DNA of 64,000 nucleotides from Devosia crocina (GTDB taxonomy: Bacteria > Pseudomonadota > Alphaproteobacteria > Rhizobiales > Devosiaceae). Made by a program: the position numbers and the translations under genes. Of this stretch, positions 44,969 to 55,178 are shown piece by piece (the first letter of the stretch is position 1; each line of letters opens with the position of its first letter). A model generated the notes under the pieces. It saw nothing but the letters and a program-made list of their open reading frames with translations. It did no database searches and was not told where the DNA came from. The DNA is taken from positions 434,001-498,000 of the forward strand of contig NZ_FPCK01000003.1 of the NCBI RefSeq assembly GCF_900116545.1, given 5' to 3'.

Positions 44969-46264
44969 ATGTCCCGCACCGACGCCATTCTGAAACGCCT
45001 GTCCGGGCTTCATCCCAAGCTGATCGATCTCAGCCTCGATCGCATGTTGCCGCTTCTCCAAAAGCTGGGCAATCCGCAGGACCGCCTGCCGCCGACCATC
45101 CACGTCGCCGGCACCAATGCCAAGGGTTCCACGATCGCCTATCTTCGCGCGTTCCTCGAAGCAGCGGGCAAGACGGTGCACGTCTATAATTCCCCCCATC
45201 TCGTGCGCTTCAACGAGCGCATTCGCCTCGCCAGCAAGCTCGTCGATACCCGAACCCTCAACAGGGCGCTGGAAGAGGTGGAGAAAATCAATGCCGGTGA
45301 AGGCATTACCTTTTTCGAGGTGACCACCGTCACCGCCTTCAAGCTCTTTGCCGAAACCCCGGCCGATTTCCTCCTGCTCGAAACCGGCATGGGTGGAACC
45401 TATGACACCACCAATGTCGTCAAACATCCGCTTGGCACGATCATCACCCCGGTCGACTATGACCATCAGGGCTTTTTGGGCCGCACCATCGCCGAAATCG
45501 CCGCCAACAAGGCCGGTATTTTGAAGCGTGGCGCAAAATCGGTCATGGGCATCCAGCGCGATGAAGGCCGCAAGGTTTTGGAGCGCTCCGCCCATCGCCT
45601 CGGTATTGCGCCGCTCTGGCAGGGTGAGGATTTTCACGGGGTCAGCGAAGATGGCCGCCTCGTCTACACCGACGAGGAAGGCATGCTCGATCTGCCGCCG
45701 CCCGCCCTTTTGGGGCCCCACCAGTTTGACAATGCCGCCCTTGCCATTGCCGCCGCGCGCCATTTCGGGCTGCCGGTTGGTGAGAAGGATTTTGCCGAGG
45801 GCCTCCGCCGCGTGACCTGGCCGGCCCGCATGCAGCCGATCCGTTCGGGCACCCTGCGTGATCTTCTTCCCGCGGGGCACGAACTCTGGCTCGATGGCGG
45901 CCACAACACACATGGCGCCGCGGCTCTGGCGCGCACCATCGCCGCGTTCGATCAGGCTCGGCCGCGACCGCTGGTTCTGATCATGGGCATGATGAACACC
46001 CGCGACCCCGGCGGATTTTTGACGGCTTTTTCCCCCTTCACCCCGGAGGTGTTGGCCCTGACCATTCCGGGCGAAGCCAATGCTCATCCTGCCGCTCACA
46101 TCTTCGCGCGGGCCCGGGACATCGGCTTTGCCGCCCGCCCCATGCGCTCGATCGTTTCGGCACTCAAGGCAGCCGCCGAAATCCCCGATGCGCGCGTGCT
46201 CATCTGCGGCTCGCTCTATCTTGCCGGCGACGTGCTGGCCAAGAATGGAACGCCGCCGGATTGA
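44969..46264 (+). CDS. folC: Folylpolyglutamate synthase / dihydrofolate synthase FolC
   Basis: FolC adds glutamate to dihydropteroate and folates. The ATP-binding loop is AGTNAKGST near residue 49, followed by SPHLVRFNERIRL and ETGMGGTYDTTN; the C-terminal domain holds LWLDGGHNTHGA with the conserved Asp and His. At 431 residues it is of normal length. GGAGA precedes the ATG. In many relatives it lies between accD and trxA; here it follows pheST, and trxA is on the other strand beyond a GH3 gene. Confidence 0.94.
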   Translation: MSRTDAILKRLSGLHPKLIDLSLDRMLPLLQKLGNPQDRLPPTIHVAGTNAKGSTIAYLRAFLEAAGKTVHVYNSPHLVRFNERIRLASKLVDTRTLNRALEEVEKINAGEGITFFEVTTVTAFKLFAETPADFLLLETGMGGTYDTTNVVKHPLGTIITPVDYDHQGFLGRTIAEIAANKAGILKRGAKSVMGIQRDEGRKVLERSAHRLGIAPLWQGEDFHGVSEDGRLVYTDEEGMLDLPPPALLGPHQFDNAALAIAAARHFGLPVGEKDFAEGLRRVTWPARMQPIRSGTLRDLLPAGHELWLDGGHNTHGAAALARTIAAFDQARPRPLVLIMGMMNTRDPGGFLTAFSPFTPEVLALTIPGEANAHPAAHIFARARDIGFAARPMRSIVSALKAAAEIPDARVLICGSLYLAGDVLAKNGTPPD

Positions 46265-46288
46265 TCATCTGCCTCGGGACGCGCCCAG

Positions 46289-46407
46289 CCCTCGTCCTGA
46301 GGCGCGGAGCGCAGCGTAGCCTCGAAGGAGGTGGGCGTGCCCAGGGCCGTCAAGGCCACGCCCCCGTGGTTCGAGGGGCGGCTATGCCGCCCACCTCACC
46401 ATGAGGG
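46289..46407. repeat. Intergenic palindromic repeat, kind C, copy 1
   Basis: About 119 bp fill the gap between convergent folC and the GH3 gene. CCCTC (46289-46293) and GAGGG (46403-46407) are the ends, with TCCTGAGGCGC, GTAGCCTCGAAGGA and GGGCGGC-TAT-GCCGCCC inside. Part of the sequence recurs at 57266-57310. The style (TCCTGAGG...CCTCGAAGGA) is familiar from intergenic repeats of Hyphomicrobiales. Confidence 0.7.
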
Positions 46408-46416
46408 CTACTGCTG

Positions 46417-48084
46417 CTAATACTGCGCCTGCTCAAGACCACAAAACGCATCGACCGGGCTGGTACCGGCAAAAGGCACCCGGCCCAGTAGCGCCTCGAG
46501 CACGGCGGCCTGGATGGCGTCGCTTGAGCCATAGGCGTTGACATAAGTGGGCGCCCGGGGCGCGTCGTAAAGATAATAGGGATAGCCCAGCGACACGACG
46601 AGCGTCGGCACTTCGTGCCAATGCCGGTGCATGGCGCCGAACACCGTGCCCGTCAGCCGCTTCCAATCAAGAAAAATCCGGCTTCGGGTTAGCAGCGTTT
46701 CTTCGGCCAGAAGGTAAAGCACGAGGTCGAAATCCTGCGCCCGCACGCTCATGTCAGGCGTATGGAGCGTTACCTCGAAGCCTTCGTCCGACAATAACTG
46801 TGGCAGCGACAAGGGGATAGGCTCAGGCGCAAAAGGCTGCACCGCACCGGTTGAATAGATCAGCACGCGCTTGTGCTTGGCCGGCGACAGCGGCAGGAGG
46901 CCGGCGACGTCCTTGACCAGTGTCGGCATGCGCTGGGTGACCATTTTGGCAGTCGCAGCGCTTTCTGGCCGGTTGACGATACGGCTCGCCTCGTCGTGAT
47001 TGGGCTCGCTCCGCTCCTTGTGGAGGCCGAGCGCCGCCTTGAGCGCAAGGACCCGCGTCACGGCCTCGTCCACCCGCTCCTGGGTCAGGCGCCCATCGGC
47101 GACGGCTTTGACGAGACGCATCAGGTCGCCATTGGGGTCGTCGGAAAACAGAATGACGTCGCATCCGGCAATGATGAGTTCGGGCAGGGTTTCGTCCCGC
47201 GGCCCCCAATCGCCAAGGCCCGCCATCGGGGTTGCGTCCGACACGATCAGCCCGTTGAACCCGAGCCCTTCGCGCAAGAGCGTCTCGTTGAGCACGCGGC
47301 TGAGCGAAGCGGGACGGAAAGCCTCGGCCTTGGCCTCGGGATCGAGTTCACGCACAAAGGCGGGAAAGGCGATATGGGCGGACATAACGCTCATCACCCC
47401 GGCCTTGATCGCGGCGCGATAGAGCCGCCCGAAGCTTTCTTCCCACTCGACAAGGCTCAGCGGATTGACCGTGGTCACCAGGTGCTGGTCACGATCGTCG
47501 AACCCTTCGCCCGGCCAATGTTTCACCGTCGCCGCCACGCCCCCGTCCTGGAAGGCTCGGATCTGGGCCAGCGCGTGACGCTCGATCCGGTCGACATCGC
47601 TGCCATAGGAGCGGGTGCCGACAATGGCGCTGCGCCAGGCGGCGTTGATGTCGATAACGGGAGTAAAACTCCAGTTCAGCCCCACCGCGCGCGCTTCTTC
47701 GGCCATGATCCGCGAAATCGCGGAGGTGGCCTCCACATCGTCGACGGCTGCCAGCCCCAGGGGATTGGGCACGGAGGTGCCGAAAGGCAGGCTCATGCGG
47801 CTGCCTTCGAGATCGGCGCTCACCAGCATGGGCGCGGGTCCCACCGCATCGAGCGCTGCGGCAAAGCCGATTTCGTCGGCCAGGTCATCCCCGTAAATCC
47901 GCGTCACCCCGCCCGGGCGGAAGGTGCGCACCATGTCGAGCGCATCGGCCGAACTGCCGCGCGCCAGCAGCACGAAGAGCTGGGCCAGCTTGTCGCGCGG
48001 GCTGAGCCCATCGCGCGTCGTATGCACCCAGGCAATGGCCTCTTCGTCGAGCGCGAAGGGGGCGGCGGTTAGATCGAGTGCCAA
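46417..48084 (-). CDS. Glycoside hydrolase family 3 protein (NagZ-like plus C-terminal domain)
   Basis: The N-terminal TIM-barrel domain (about 1-330) resembles beta-N-acetylhexosaminidase NagZ. It has SADLEGSRMSLPFGTSVPNPLGLAA, the loop KHWPGEGFDDRDQH carrying the proposed acid/base His, and GLIVSDATPMAG with the nucleophile Asp. A C-terminal alpha/beta domain of about 200 residues is absent from classical NagZ, so substrate preference is open; peptidoglycan recycling is plausible. No signal peptide is visible. I chose TTG at 48084, seven bases after GGAG, giving 555 residues; the frame extends upstream to 48144 without support. Confidence 0.85.
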   Translation of the reverse strand: MALDLTAAPFALDEEAIAWVHTTRDGLSPRDKLAQLFVLLARGSSADALDMVRTFRPGGVTRIYGDDLADEIGFAAALDAVGPAPMLVSADLEGSRMSLPFGTSVPNPLGLAAVDDVEATSAISRIMAEEARAVGLNWSFTPVIDINAAWRSAIVGTRSYGSDVDRIERHALAQIRAFQDGGVAATVKHWPGEGFDDRDQHLVTTVNPLSLVEWEESFGRLYRAAIKAGVMSVMSAHIAFPAFVRELDPEAKAEAFRPASLSRVLNETLLREGLGFNGLIVSDATPMAGLGDWGPRDETLPELIIAGCDVILFSDDPNGDLMRLVKAVADGRLTQERVDEAVTRVLALKAALGLHKERSEPNHDEASRIVNRPESAATAKMVTQRMPTLVKDVAGLLPLSPAKHKRVLIYSTGAVQPFAPEPIPLSLPQLLSDEGFEVTLHTPDMSVRAQDFDLVLYLLAEETLLTRSRIFLDWKRLTGTVFGAMHRHWHEVPTLVVSLGYPYYLYDAPRAPTYVNAYGSSDAIQAAVLEALLGRVPFAGTSPVDAFCGLEQAQY

Positions 48085-48210
48085 AACTGCTCTCCGGTGA
48101 TGGTTCGGCCGGTAGAGGTAGCAGAGCCGCATCTCGGGGGCCAATGGTGAATTGCGGGCAGGATTGTGGCGCCATCGGGTGCTGCCGGCAGGCGCCCAAA
48201 AAGCCCCTTA

Positions 48211-48256
48211 CTGAAGCCCTCGCCCCTTCGTGGGGAGGGTCAGGGCGAGGGCGCGA
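48211..48256. repeat. Intergenic palindromic repeat, kind D
   Basis: CCCTCGCCC (48217-48225) and GGGCGAGGG (48243-48251) form a perfect 9-bp stem around a loop containing GTGGGGAGGG. It lies between the GH3 gene and trxA. Only one copy was noticed in the window. Confidence 0.6.
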
Positions 48257-48280
48257 CCACACTCACCAGCCTGCCCAAAC

Positions 48281-48307
48281 AAAAACGCCGCCGGGAATCC
48301 AGCGGCG
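48281..48307 (-). terminator. Intrinsic terminator of trxA
   Basis: On the minus strand CGCCGC (48307-48302) pairs with GCGGCG (48291-48286), followed by five T residues (48285-48281), 26 nt after the trxA stop. Confidence 0.82.
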
Positions 48308-48332
48308 CTTTCAATGATCAGATAGATCGGTC

Positions 48333-48656
48333 TTACGCCGCGTGGCCTTCCAGCCACTTGGTCAGACCGGCCTTGGGCGTACCGGCGCCGATCTTCATGT
48401 CGGCAGCTTCCCCGTTCTTGAACAGGATCATGGTCGGGATCGAGCGGACGCCATACTTGACTGTAGTCGAGGGATTTTCGTCGACATTGAGTTTGACGAT
48501 TTTCACTTTGCCCGAGAGTTCCTGGGACAGTTCATCGAGCAGGGGGGCGATCGCCCGGCAGGGCCCGCACCATTCCGCCCAGAAATCCACCAGAACAGGC
48601 TCTTGGGAGTTCAGGACTTCCTCGCCAAAATTGGCGTCGGAAACTTGCTTCGTCAT
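48333..48656 (-). CDS. trxA: Thioredoxin
   Basis: A 107-residue classical thioredoxin that reduces protein disulfides in the cytoplasm. The active site is WCGPC, and the cis-Pro loop is [31 protein letters not shown] lies between. ATG at 48656 ([10 protein letters not shown]) is the start; a 15-residue in-frame extension is spurious. It is the last gene of the addB-addA-trxA run, as in other Hyphomicrobiales, and ends at a terminator. Confidence 0.97.
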   Translation of the reverse strand: MTKQVSDANFGEEVLNSQEPVLVDFWAEWCGPCRAIAPLLDELSQELSGKVKIVKLNVDENPSTTVKYGVRSIPTMILFKNGEAADMKIGAGTPKAGLTKWLEGHAA

Positions 48657-48735
48657 GGGTTTTGCCTTTTGGGTTGAAAGCGGTGGCTTCATTGCTCCCA
48701 AAGTTGGTCAGTGTCCAGCCTTGGTGCAAGATCGT

Positions 48736-51700
48736 TCACCTGAGGGTGAAACCTCTTGTTGCCGCGGCGAGCTGTTCGGGCGGCGGATTCACTAATGATT
48801 CCAGTTCGGTCCAGAGGATCGCCGCCTCTACGGGACGCCCGGGGAAGAGCTGACCTGCAACCAGTGCATATAGGGCAAGTTGCGTAACGTACCTCCCCGG
48901 CACCTGATCGAATCCCTTCGGTGCCGTCGCATCGGATTTGTAGTCGACCACCAGAACCCCCTGATCGTCAACCACGAGCCTATCGATACGCCCCGATAGC
49001 CGGATTGGTTCCCCCTCGCGCATCGCATCGAGCAGAAACGGCACTTCGGCGCGGCTCCCCGGTCCGAACAGGCGGGCAAAGGCAGGCTTCTCAAGGATGG
49101 ACCGCGCCTTGAGCGCCAGGCGCTCCCGCTCCGCTGCGTGCTCGGGCAAAAGCAGCTCGAGTGCATTGGGAATGACGCTTGGCCAAAGCGTCCGGTCGAC
49201 CTTGCCCAGATGCTGGAGCAGGGCATGCAGCGCGAGGCCCGATTGCCGGGCGGTCTCCGCGTCGCGCACCCGTTCGGCTGCGGTGATCAGCGCCGGTTCA
49301 TCCCGGCTTCCATCATGGGCGTGGGAGGGCGAAATCACCGGTGGAGCGGCAAATTCGGGCAGGGGCGGCGGATCGCGCCACGCCTCCGGCGCGTCCATCG
49401 CGTCACCTGCAAGCGGAGCAGGCACCGGAGCCACGCGGTGGGCCGGATAAACGAGCGCGGTCACCGTACCCTCGTGCTCTTCGGCCTCGAGATTCCCGCC
49501 GAGCCCTTCTGCTATGGCTTCATACCATGTCCCATCCACCTTGCCCCTGGCGGTCAGGGCGCCGGTTACATAGAGTTCGTCCTCGGCCCGCGTCATGGCG
49601 ACATAAAGCTTGCGCCAATATTCCTCAAAGAGCGTGTCGTCGATTGCGGTTTTGATCGCGCTCGTCTCGGGCACATGCTGGGCGCTGGCGCTGGCGTGGA
49701 TCAGCAGCGGCCCCGGCGCCTCGGTCAGCACATAGACCGGCTTGCCGGTCTGCTTGCCGCTCGGCTTGCTCGCCGCATCTGCCATGATCACGATAGGCGC
49801 TTCGAGCCCCTTGGCCCCGTGCACGGTCATCACGCGCACGCCGCCGCCCGCCTCGGCCAGTTCACGCTTGATCGAGACTTGCCGCTGGCGCATGGCGGCG
49901 GCAAAGCCCTGAAGCGAGGGTTGTTCGCTCTGTTCGTGCTGCAGTGCCAGATCCAGCAGTTCGGAAAGCACCTCGTCCACTTCCGGTCCGAGCCGGCCAT
50001 GAAAGCGCTTGAGCCCGCCATGGGCATAGAGCACGCCGGCAAGGAACTCATAGGGCCGCTCGAAATCAAGCGCAGCGCGCCACTCGGTCAGCCGCTCGGC
50101 CGCCGCCATGGCCGCCGGGTGCACCGAAGCGAGGAGCGCGGACCACAGGGTCTGGCGTTCGGCCCGTGTGCTCGCGAGGTTGAAGAGGTCGTCTTCGGAA
50201 AAGTCGAAAAGCGGCGAGCGCAGGAGGGCCGCGAGCTGCAGATCGTCGGCGGGGTTGAGCAGCACATCGATCAGTGCAAGCAGATCGAGCACCACGATAT
50301 GGCCGGTGACCGCCAAGCGGTCGGCGCCGGGGGTCGGGATCTTCATCAGCCGCAGGGCCCGAATGATTTCCTGAAACAGCGCGCTGCGCGATTGCACGAG
50401 GATCAGGATATCGTCGGCCGCAACGGCCCTGCCGCGCTGTTCGAGCGGTCGGCGATTGTCGATCCAGGCGCGGATTTCCCCCGCGATCCGCATGGCAACC
50501 TGGCGCGGCCCGCTTTGCTCGGCCACGAGCGGTTCGGTGGGCCAGTCCTCTCCACCGGTTTCCCCCTTTTGTGTCTGGACCGGCGGCCACAGCGTCACCT
50601 TGCCGCCGGGCTGGCTGCGGGCAGCTACATGCAGGACCGGCTCTTCCGAGAGCAGGGCGCGCTGGATATCCTCTCGCCGGCAAGTCAGGTCCACGGCGTC
50701 CAGAATGCCCTTGAGCGTGCGGAAGCTGGTGTGAAGCGGCAAGCGCGCGAAAGCCATTTCGGCGGCCGCGGCGCGTTTTTCGAACTCATGCCCCGTCGTG
50801 CCGAACAGCGCCGGCTGCGCGCCCTGAAACGAGTAGATCGACTGCTTCTGGTCGCCCACTGCAAAGATCGAGCGGGGCCGCTGCGCCGCGCCTTCACCGG
50901 CAAAGAACTCCGCCGCCAGCGCCTTCACCACCCGCCATTGCTGGTGATTGGTGTCCTGGCTTTCATCGACGAGAATATGCTCGATCCCTGCATCGAGCTT
51001 GTACTGCACCCAGGGGCCGATAGCGGGATTGTCGAGCAGGTCGCCGAGCCGTTCCACCAGATCGTCGAAGTCAAGCAGGGCATGGCGCCGCTTGTCGTTT
51101 TCGTAGCGTGCAGCAATGGCAACGAGAATATCGAGAATGGCAGCGCTGCGTTCGGCCATTTGCGCAGCCTTGAGCGCTATGTCGAGCGCGACAAGCCGCT
51201 CCTGTTCGGCGCTCAGCAGTTCGAAAAGGTGCGGAAAGGCCGCCTGTTCGGCCTTCACCATCAGCCGGCTGCGCGGCTCGCCCTTGCCGGTAAAGAACAC
51301 CGCGCGCAAGAGATCGGCTTCGATCCGGTCCGGATCGAGCCGCGCCAGAAGGTCCGCACACTTGGTGTTGCCGGTGGGGTCCCCCTTCAGACAGCCCACG
51401 ATTTCGCGGATCGTTGCGGGGCTGAGATGGCTCCTGCCCACCATGTCGGCAACAAGCTGCGTGGTCGATCGCTCTCCGCTCCCGATCAGCGCCCGCAAGC
51501 GCTGCTTTGCCCCTTCAGGATCCGCCAGGAGCGGCTTGAGGCGCGCGCCCTGCGCCAGCGCCTCGTTGATCGCCTCGCCGATGCTGTGATCGCTCAAAAG
51601 CGTGAAAAGCGTTTCGACCGCCGCGCTGTTGGCGCCGCCGCGCAGCCCCTCGGCCAGCACGCTTTCGCGCGCCTGCATGATCAGGTTTGCCTGCTGGTCT

Positions 51701-52161
51701 TCCTCGATCACGGCGAAGTCGAACGGTACGCCCGCTTCGATCGGAAAGCGATGCAGCACCGCCTCGCAAAAGGCGTGGATGGTCAGGATGCGCAGCCCGC
51801 CGGGTGTTTCGAGCGCGCGGGCAAAAAGCGTCCGCGCCTCGCGCAGCATGTCCGTGCCGGGCCGCTGACCGAGCAGGGTTTCCAGTTCCCTGGCGAGGTC
51901 GGCCGTTGCAAGCACCGCCCATTGCGCCAGCTCGTGCGAGACGCGCTTGCGCATCTCGGCAGCCGCTGCCTTGGTATAGGTGAGGCAAAGAATCGATTCC
52001 GGCTTCACCCCGGCCAGAAGCAGCCGCAGGACGCGCCGGGTCAGAACATAGGTCTTGCCCGATCCGGCATTGGCCTCAACCCAGATCGAGCGCATGGGAT
52101 CGATCGCCTTGCCCTGCGCGGCGCTGGTATCAAACGGGATGACGAGTTCGCCCCGGCTCAT
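48736..52161 (-). CDS. addA: Double-strand break repair helicase-nuclease AddA
   Basis: AddA is the UvrD-type motor and nuclease subunit of AddAB, which resects DNA ends and loads RecA. The Walker A EANAGSGKT lies near residue 30, motif Ia follows (SILCLTYTKAAAAEM), and DEE-box-like VDESQDTN and VTVHGAKGLEAP mark later helicase motifs. The C-terminal PD-(D/E)XK nuclease has GRIDRLV, VDYKSD and a Gln-Leu-x-x-Tyr motif. ATG at 52161 gives 1141 residues. It overlaps addB by 4 bp. Large open frames on the opposite strand are shadows. Confidence 0.96.
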   Translation of the reverse strand: MSRGELVIPFDTSAAQGKAIDPMRSIWVEANAGSGKTYVLTRRVLRLLLAGVKPESILCLTYTKAAAAEMRKRVSHELAQWAVLATADLARELETLLGQRPGTDMLREARTLFARALETPGGLRILTIHAFCEAVLHRFPIEAGVPFDFAVIEEDQQANLIMQARESVLAEGLRGGANSAAVETLFTLLSDHSIGEAINEALAQGARLKPLLADPEGAKQRLRALIGSGERSTTQLVADMVGRSHLSPATIREIVGCLKGDPTGNTKCADLLARLDPDRIEADLLRAVFFTGKGEPRSRLMVKAEQAAFPHLFELLSAEQERLVALDIALKAAQMAERSAAILDILVAIAARYENDKRRHALLDFDDLVERLGDLLDNPAIGPWVQYKLDAGIEHILVDESQDTNHQQWRVVKALAAEFFAGEGAAQRPRSIFAVGDQKQSIYSFQGAQPALFGTTGHEFEKRAAAAEMAFARLPLHTSFRTLKGILDAVDLTCRREDIQRALLSEEPVLHVAARSQPGGKVTLWPPVQTQKGETGGEDWPTEPLVAEQSGPRQVAMRIAGEIRAWIDNRRPLEQRGRAVAADDILILVQSRSALFQEIIRALRLMKIPTPGADRLAVTGHIVVLDLLALIDVLLNPADDLQLAALLRSPLFDFSEDDLFNLASTRAERQTLWSALLASVHPAAMAAAERLTEWRAALDFERPYEFLAGVLYAHGGLKRFHGRLGPEVDEVLSELLDLALQHEQSEQPSLQGFAAAMRQRQVSIKRELAEAGGGVRVMTVHGAKGLEAPIVIMADAASKPSGKQTGKPVYVLTEAPGPLLIHASASAQHVPETSAIKTAIDDTLFEEYWRKLYVAMTRAEDELYVTGALTARGKVDGTWYEAIAEGLGGNLEAEEHEGTVTALVYPAHRVAPVPAPLAGDAMDAPEAWRDPPPLPEFAAPPVISPSHAHDGSRDEPALITAAERVRDAETARQSGLALHALLQHLGKVDRTLWPSVIPNALELLLPEHAAERERLALKARSILEKPAFARLFGPGSRAEVPFLLDAMREGEPIRLSGRIDRLVVDDQGVLVVDYKSDATAPKGFDQVPGRYVTQLALYALVAGQLFPGRPVEAAILWTELESLVNPPPEQLAAATRGFTLR

Positions 52162-55100
52162 GCCTCGTCCTCCCCGCCATCGACCGCCGTCCATTCGGCC
52201 ACCCGCGCCAAATGGTCGTAAGCTCCGGCAAAGCGCTGCCCGGCAAGCGGCATGATCCGCGCCAGCATCGGCGTCTGGCGGAAGAGGAAGTGGTCGATGT
52301 GCCCCTGCATTCTGCGGCTGATCTCCTCGGCCGCGGCCATGATCGGCATGTCATCGGCCGTCTTGAAGCCGGAGGGCATAAAGGCGTCGGGCCCGAGCCC
52401 GATCTTGACATAGGTCAGCGCGCTCGTGTTGACCGGCGGGATGCCGGGCATGCCGGCTAACTTGACCATCATCGCCTCGAGCAGCAATTGCGGCGCCTCG
52501 AACCCCTTCATCGCCGAAGGCTTGGGCGGCGTGCCGGTCTTGAAGTCGAGGATTTCCACGGTCCCATCCGTCATCTCGTCGATCCGGTCGGCCTGTCCGC
52601 TCAGCCGAAAGGCTTCGGCGAGGGGCAGCGCGATCTCGCCACGGATCTCTGCGTGACGCAGCTTGACCCGGCCGTCTCGCGCGCTTTCGAACTCGAGAAA
52701 TTGCTGCGCCGCGGTGGCGAAGCGCTTGAGCCAGATGTCGCGCCGCTCCCCGATCCCATCGAGCCCAGAAAACGCTTCCGCCGCCATGGCCATGATCGTC
52801 TCGAAGGCCCCCGGCGCCGCCGGATCGTGTTTTTCGATCACGAACCGGGCGAGTACATCGTGGATGATCGTGCCGCGCTCGCGCATATCCGGCGTTTCGC
52901 CCAAGGGATCGAAGGGCCTGAGCCTGAGCACGTGCCGGGCATAAAGATCATAGGGCGAGCGCATCAGCGTTTCGATTTCGGTGACCGAGAGCTTGCGTGG
53001 CCGGATGGCAGCGGGCGGATTGGGCGTGGGCGCGCTTGCCGGCACGACCCGGTCCACCGCATCGATGGCCCGCGCCGCCGCGATCCATTGCCGGCCCCGC
53101 GCCCGCATGGCATCAGCCGCATCGTCGCCCACAAAGGCATCGAGCCGCTGCACGAGGCGCGAGGGCAGGGCCGGGCTCGTCCCCATGCGGTCGGCATAGG
53201 CGATCACCACCTGCCCATTGCCCATGGCCTGGGCGAAATCATGCGTCGCCAGCCCCTGCAGCCGCTCGGGCGGCTCGAGCCCCGCCGCAAGCCGCATGCC
53301 CCGGCTCAACCACGGCCCGGGATCGGCCGGCTCGGGCCACACGTCTTCGTTGAGCGCGCCGAGGATGGTCACGTCCGGGCTCATCAGCCGCGCCTCGATC
53401 TGGCCCCAGATGGCGATATCGGTGCGCCGGTCAAGCCGGTTGCGCACCTGGAACCCGTTCATCAGCGCCGCAAGGACGCTGTCGAGCCCGCGTGGCGCAA
53501 AGACATGCCCCTCGCCCGCAAGGCCCGCCATTTCCGTGGCCCAGCGGCGCAATTCGTCATGCCCGCGCAACGGGGCGCCATCGGCAAACGCCGCTACCGC
53601 GCTCGCCACGGCCGCCGCCAGGTCCGCCGCCCGGATCTGTCCGGCCTCAAGGATGCGCGTAAGCGGCGCCATCCCCGCTTCGATATCGCTCAAGAGCACC
53701 AGTATAGCCGCCCCATCGGCCTCGCTCAGCCGGCGCAGCGCATGCTTGGGCGGCCTCGCCAGATGATCGGCAAGCCCCTTGCGCAGACCTTCGAGGCCCG
53801 GCGCCGGCCGCTGACCGCGCAACAGCGCCAGCTCGATCTGGTCGGCAAGACTTGCCACGGCCTTGCGGCTCCGCCCCAGAAGCGCCGCGCGATTGCGCAA
53901 CAGCGCGATCAGATCCACCGCCGCGCAGCGATTGACAGCCAGCGTCAGGATCTGCCGCGCCAGACGCCCCGCGGTGGATTGATAAAGCGGCGCCCCCGCC
54001 GCATCGTCCACGTAAACGTCGAACCGGGCCAGTTCCGCCGCGATCCGCCGCGCCAGGTTGCGATCGGGCGTGATGATCCCCACCGTCTTGCGCTCGGCAA
54101 GCGCCTGCCGGGCACAAAGGGCGATGGCGCGGGCCTCCTCGTCCTCGTGCCGCGCCGCGATCACCGAAACGCCGGCCAGCGCATTTGCGAGCACATCCGC
54201 CTCCGGCCGTTCCCCGGCCCAGTTGGCGGTGTCCGAGGTCAGCGCCAGCGCCTTGTGCAGGAGCGGCGTGCGCGGATGCGGGCTTGCTGCCAGTTCCACC
54301 ACCTGCGCGGGCCCCGCGCCCAGCGTACGCAGGAGCTTGCCCAGGTGATATTGCGGATGCCCGTGCGGGCTCTCCGTGGGATCGAGCAGCGCCTTGTGCA
54401 CTTGCGGCGACATCTGCGTGTCGAGCCCGGGCAGCACCAGCGCCCCGCGCGGCAATCTCTCGATGGCCCGCAAGAGCCGCGCAGTCGCCGGAATCGAGCC
54501 GGTCGAACCCGCCGCGATCACCGGCCGGTTGCCATAAAGCACCGCCGCGCCCTCCGCCTGCCGGTCGAGCCGCGCGCCGCGCAATTGCGCTGGGTCGGCG
54601 CGACCGAGTTCGGCGAGCATGGCGGGCCAGGCCGATAGGGCGATTTCGAGAAAGGTCAGCGTCTGCTGCCAATAGGCGCCGAGATCGGGTCCGAGTTCGG
54701 CCCCGAGCGCGCGCAGTTCGGCCGGGCCCCGCTCCTCGATGGCGAGATCGTCGAACACATGGGCAAGCGAATCCGCCATCGAAAAGATTTCGGCGGCCGT
54801 CGGTGGGGTGGCAAAGGCCTGCCCGCCGACCGGACTATGCGCCCAGGCGGCAACGAGCCGCGACAACACCAGCCGCCGCTGCAGCATACTGGCCGGCGGC
54901 GGAGACGGCAGGGCATCGAAGGGCGGCAGAAAAGGTTCTTCATCGCCGGGATCGCCCCCGAATGTTCTGATATCGGGCAGGAGCCCGGTAAATTGCGGAT
55001 GCGCAGCAAAGGCCTCGGCCAGCGCTTGCCGCGCGCGCTGGGTGGGCAGAATGATGGTGATGTCGCTGAGCCAGAACGGACCCTCGCGCGGCCAGTCTCC

Positions 55101-55178
55101 GAGAATGCGTCCATCCATCACCGCTTGCGCGAGCGTTGGCAAAAACCGGGCATGGGGCGCGATCGTGAAAAGGCTCAT
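52158..55178 (-). CDS. addB: Double-strand break repair protein AddB
   Basis: The second subunit of AddAB, with a degenerate helicase fold and a C-terminal nuclease. The 1006 residues begin MSLFTIAPHARFLPTLAQAV, typical of the alphaproteobacterial AddB. The PD-(D/E)XK nuclease near the end shows GQADRIDEM, EILDFKTG and QLLLEAMM. I do not see the four-Cys Fe-S arrangement of the Bacillus protein. The start overlaps the nucleotidyltransferase stop by 4 bp, so the three genes are coupled. Confidence 0.94.
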   Translation of the reverse strand: MSLFTIAPHARFLPTLAQAVMDGRILGDWPREGPFWLSDITIILPTQRARQALAEAFAAHPQFTGLLPDIRTFGGDPGDEEPFLPPFDALPSPPPASMLQRRLVLSRLVAAWAHSPVGGQAFATPPTAAEIFSMADSLAHVFDDLAIEERGPAELRALGAELGPDLGAYWQQTLTFLEIALSAWPAMLAELGRADPAQLRGARLDRQAEGAAVLYGNRPVIAAGSTGSIPATARLLRAIERLPRGALVLPGLDTQMSPQVHKALLDPTESPHGHPQYHLGKLLRTLGAGPAQVVELAASPHPRTPLLHKALALTSDTANWAGERPEADVLANALAGVSVIAARHEDEEARAIALCARQALAERKTVGIITPDRNLARRIAAELARFDVYVDDAAGAPLYQSTAGRLARQILTLAVNRCAAVDLIALLRNRAALLGRSRKAVASLADQIELALLRGQRPAPGLEGLRKGLADHLARPPKHALRRLSEADGAAILVLLSDIEAGMAPLTRILEAGQIRAADLAAAVASAVAAFADGAPLRGHDELRRWATEMAGLAGEGHVFAPRGLDSVLAALMNGFQVRNRLDRRTDIAIWGQIEARLMSPDVTILGALNEDVWPEPADPGPWLSRGMRLAAGLEPPERLQGLATHDFAQAMGNGQVVIAYADRMGTSPALPSRLVQRLDAFVGDDAADAMRARGRQWIAAARAIDAVDRVVPASAPTPNPPAAIRPRKLSVTEIETLMRSPYDLYARHVLRLRPFDPLGETPDMRERGTIIHDVLARFVIEKHDPAAPGAFETIMAMAAEAFSGLDGIGERRDIWLKRFATAAQQFLEFESARDGRVKLRHAEIRGEIALPLAEAFRLSGQADRIDEMTDGTVEILDFKTGTPPKPSAMKGFEAPQLLLEAMMVKLAGMPGIPPVNTSALTYVKIGLGPDAFMPSGFKTADDMPIMAAAEEISRRMQGHIDHFLFRQTPMLARIMPLAGQRFAGAYDHLARVAEWTAVDGGEDEA

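Noticed and set aside
49138-52221. Plus-strand open frame of 1027 codons opposite addA
   Set aside because: Shadow of addA; Arg/His/Gln-rich composition without domains, and addA motifs are intact.
52488-54638. Plus-strand open frame of 716 codons opposite addB
   Set aside because: Shadow of addB with Arg/Pro-rich composition and no recognisable domain.
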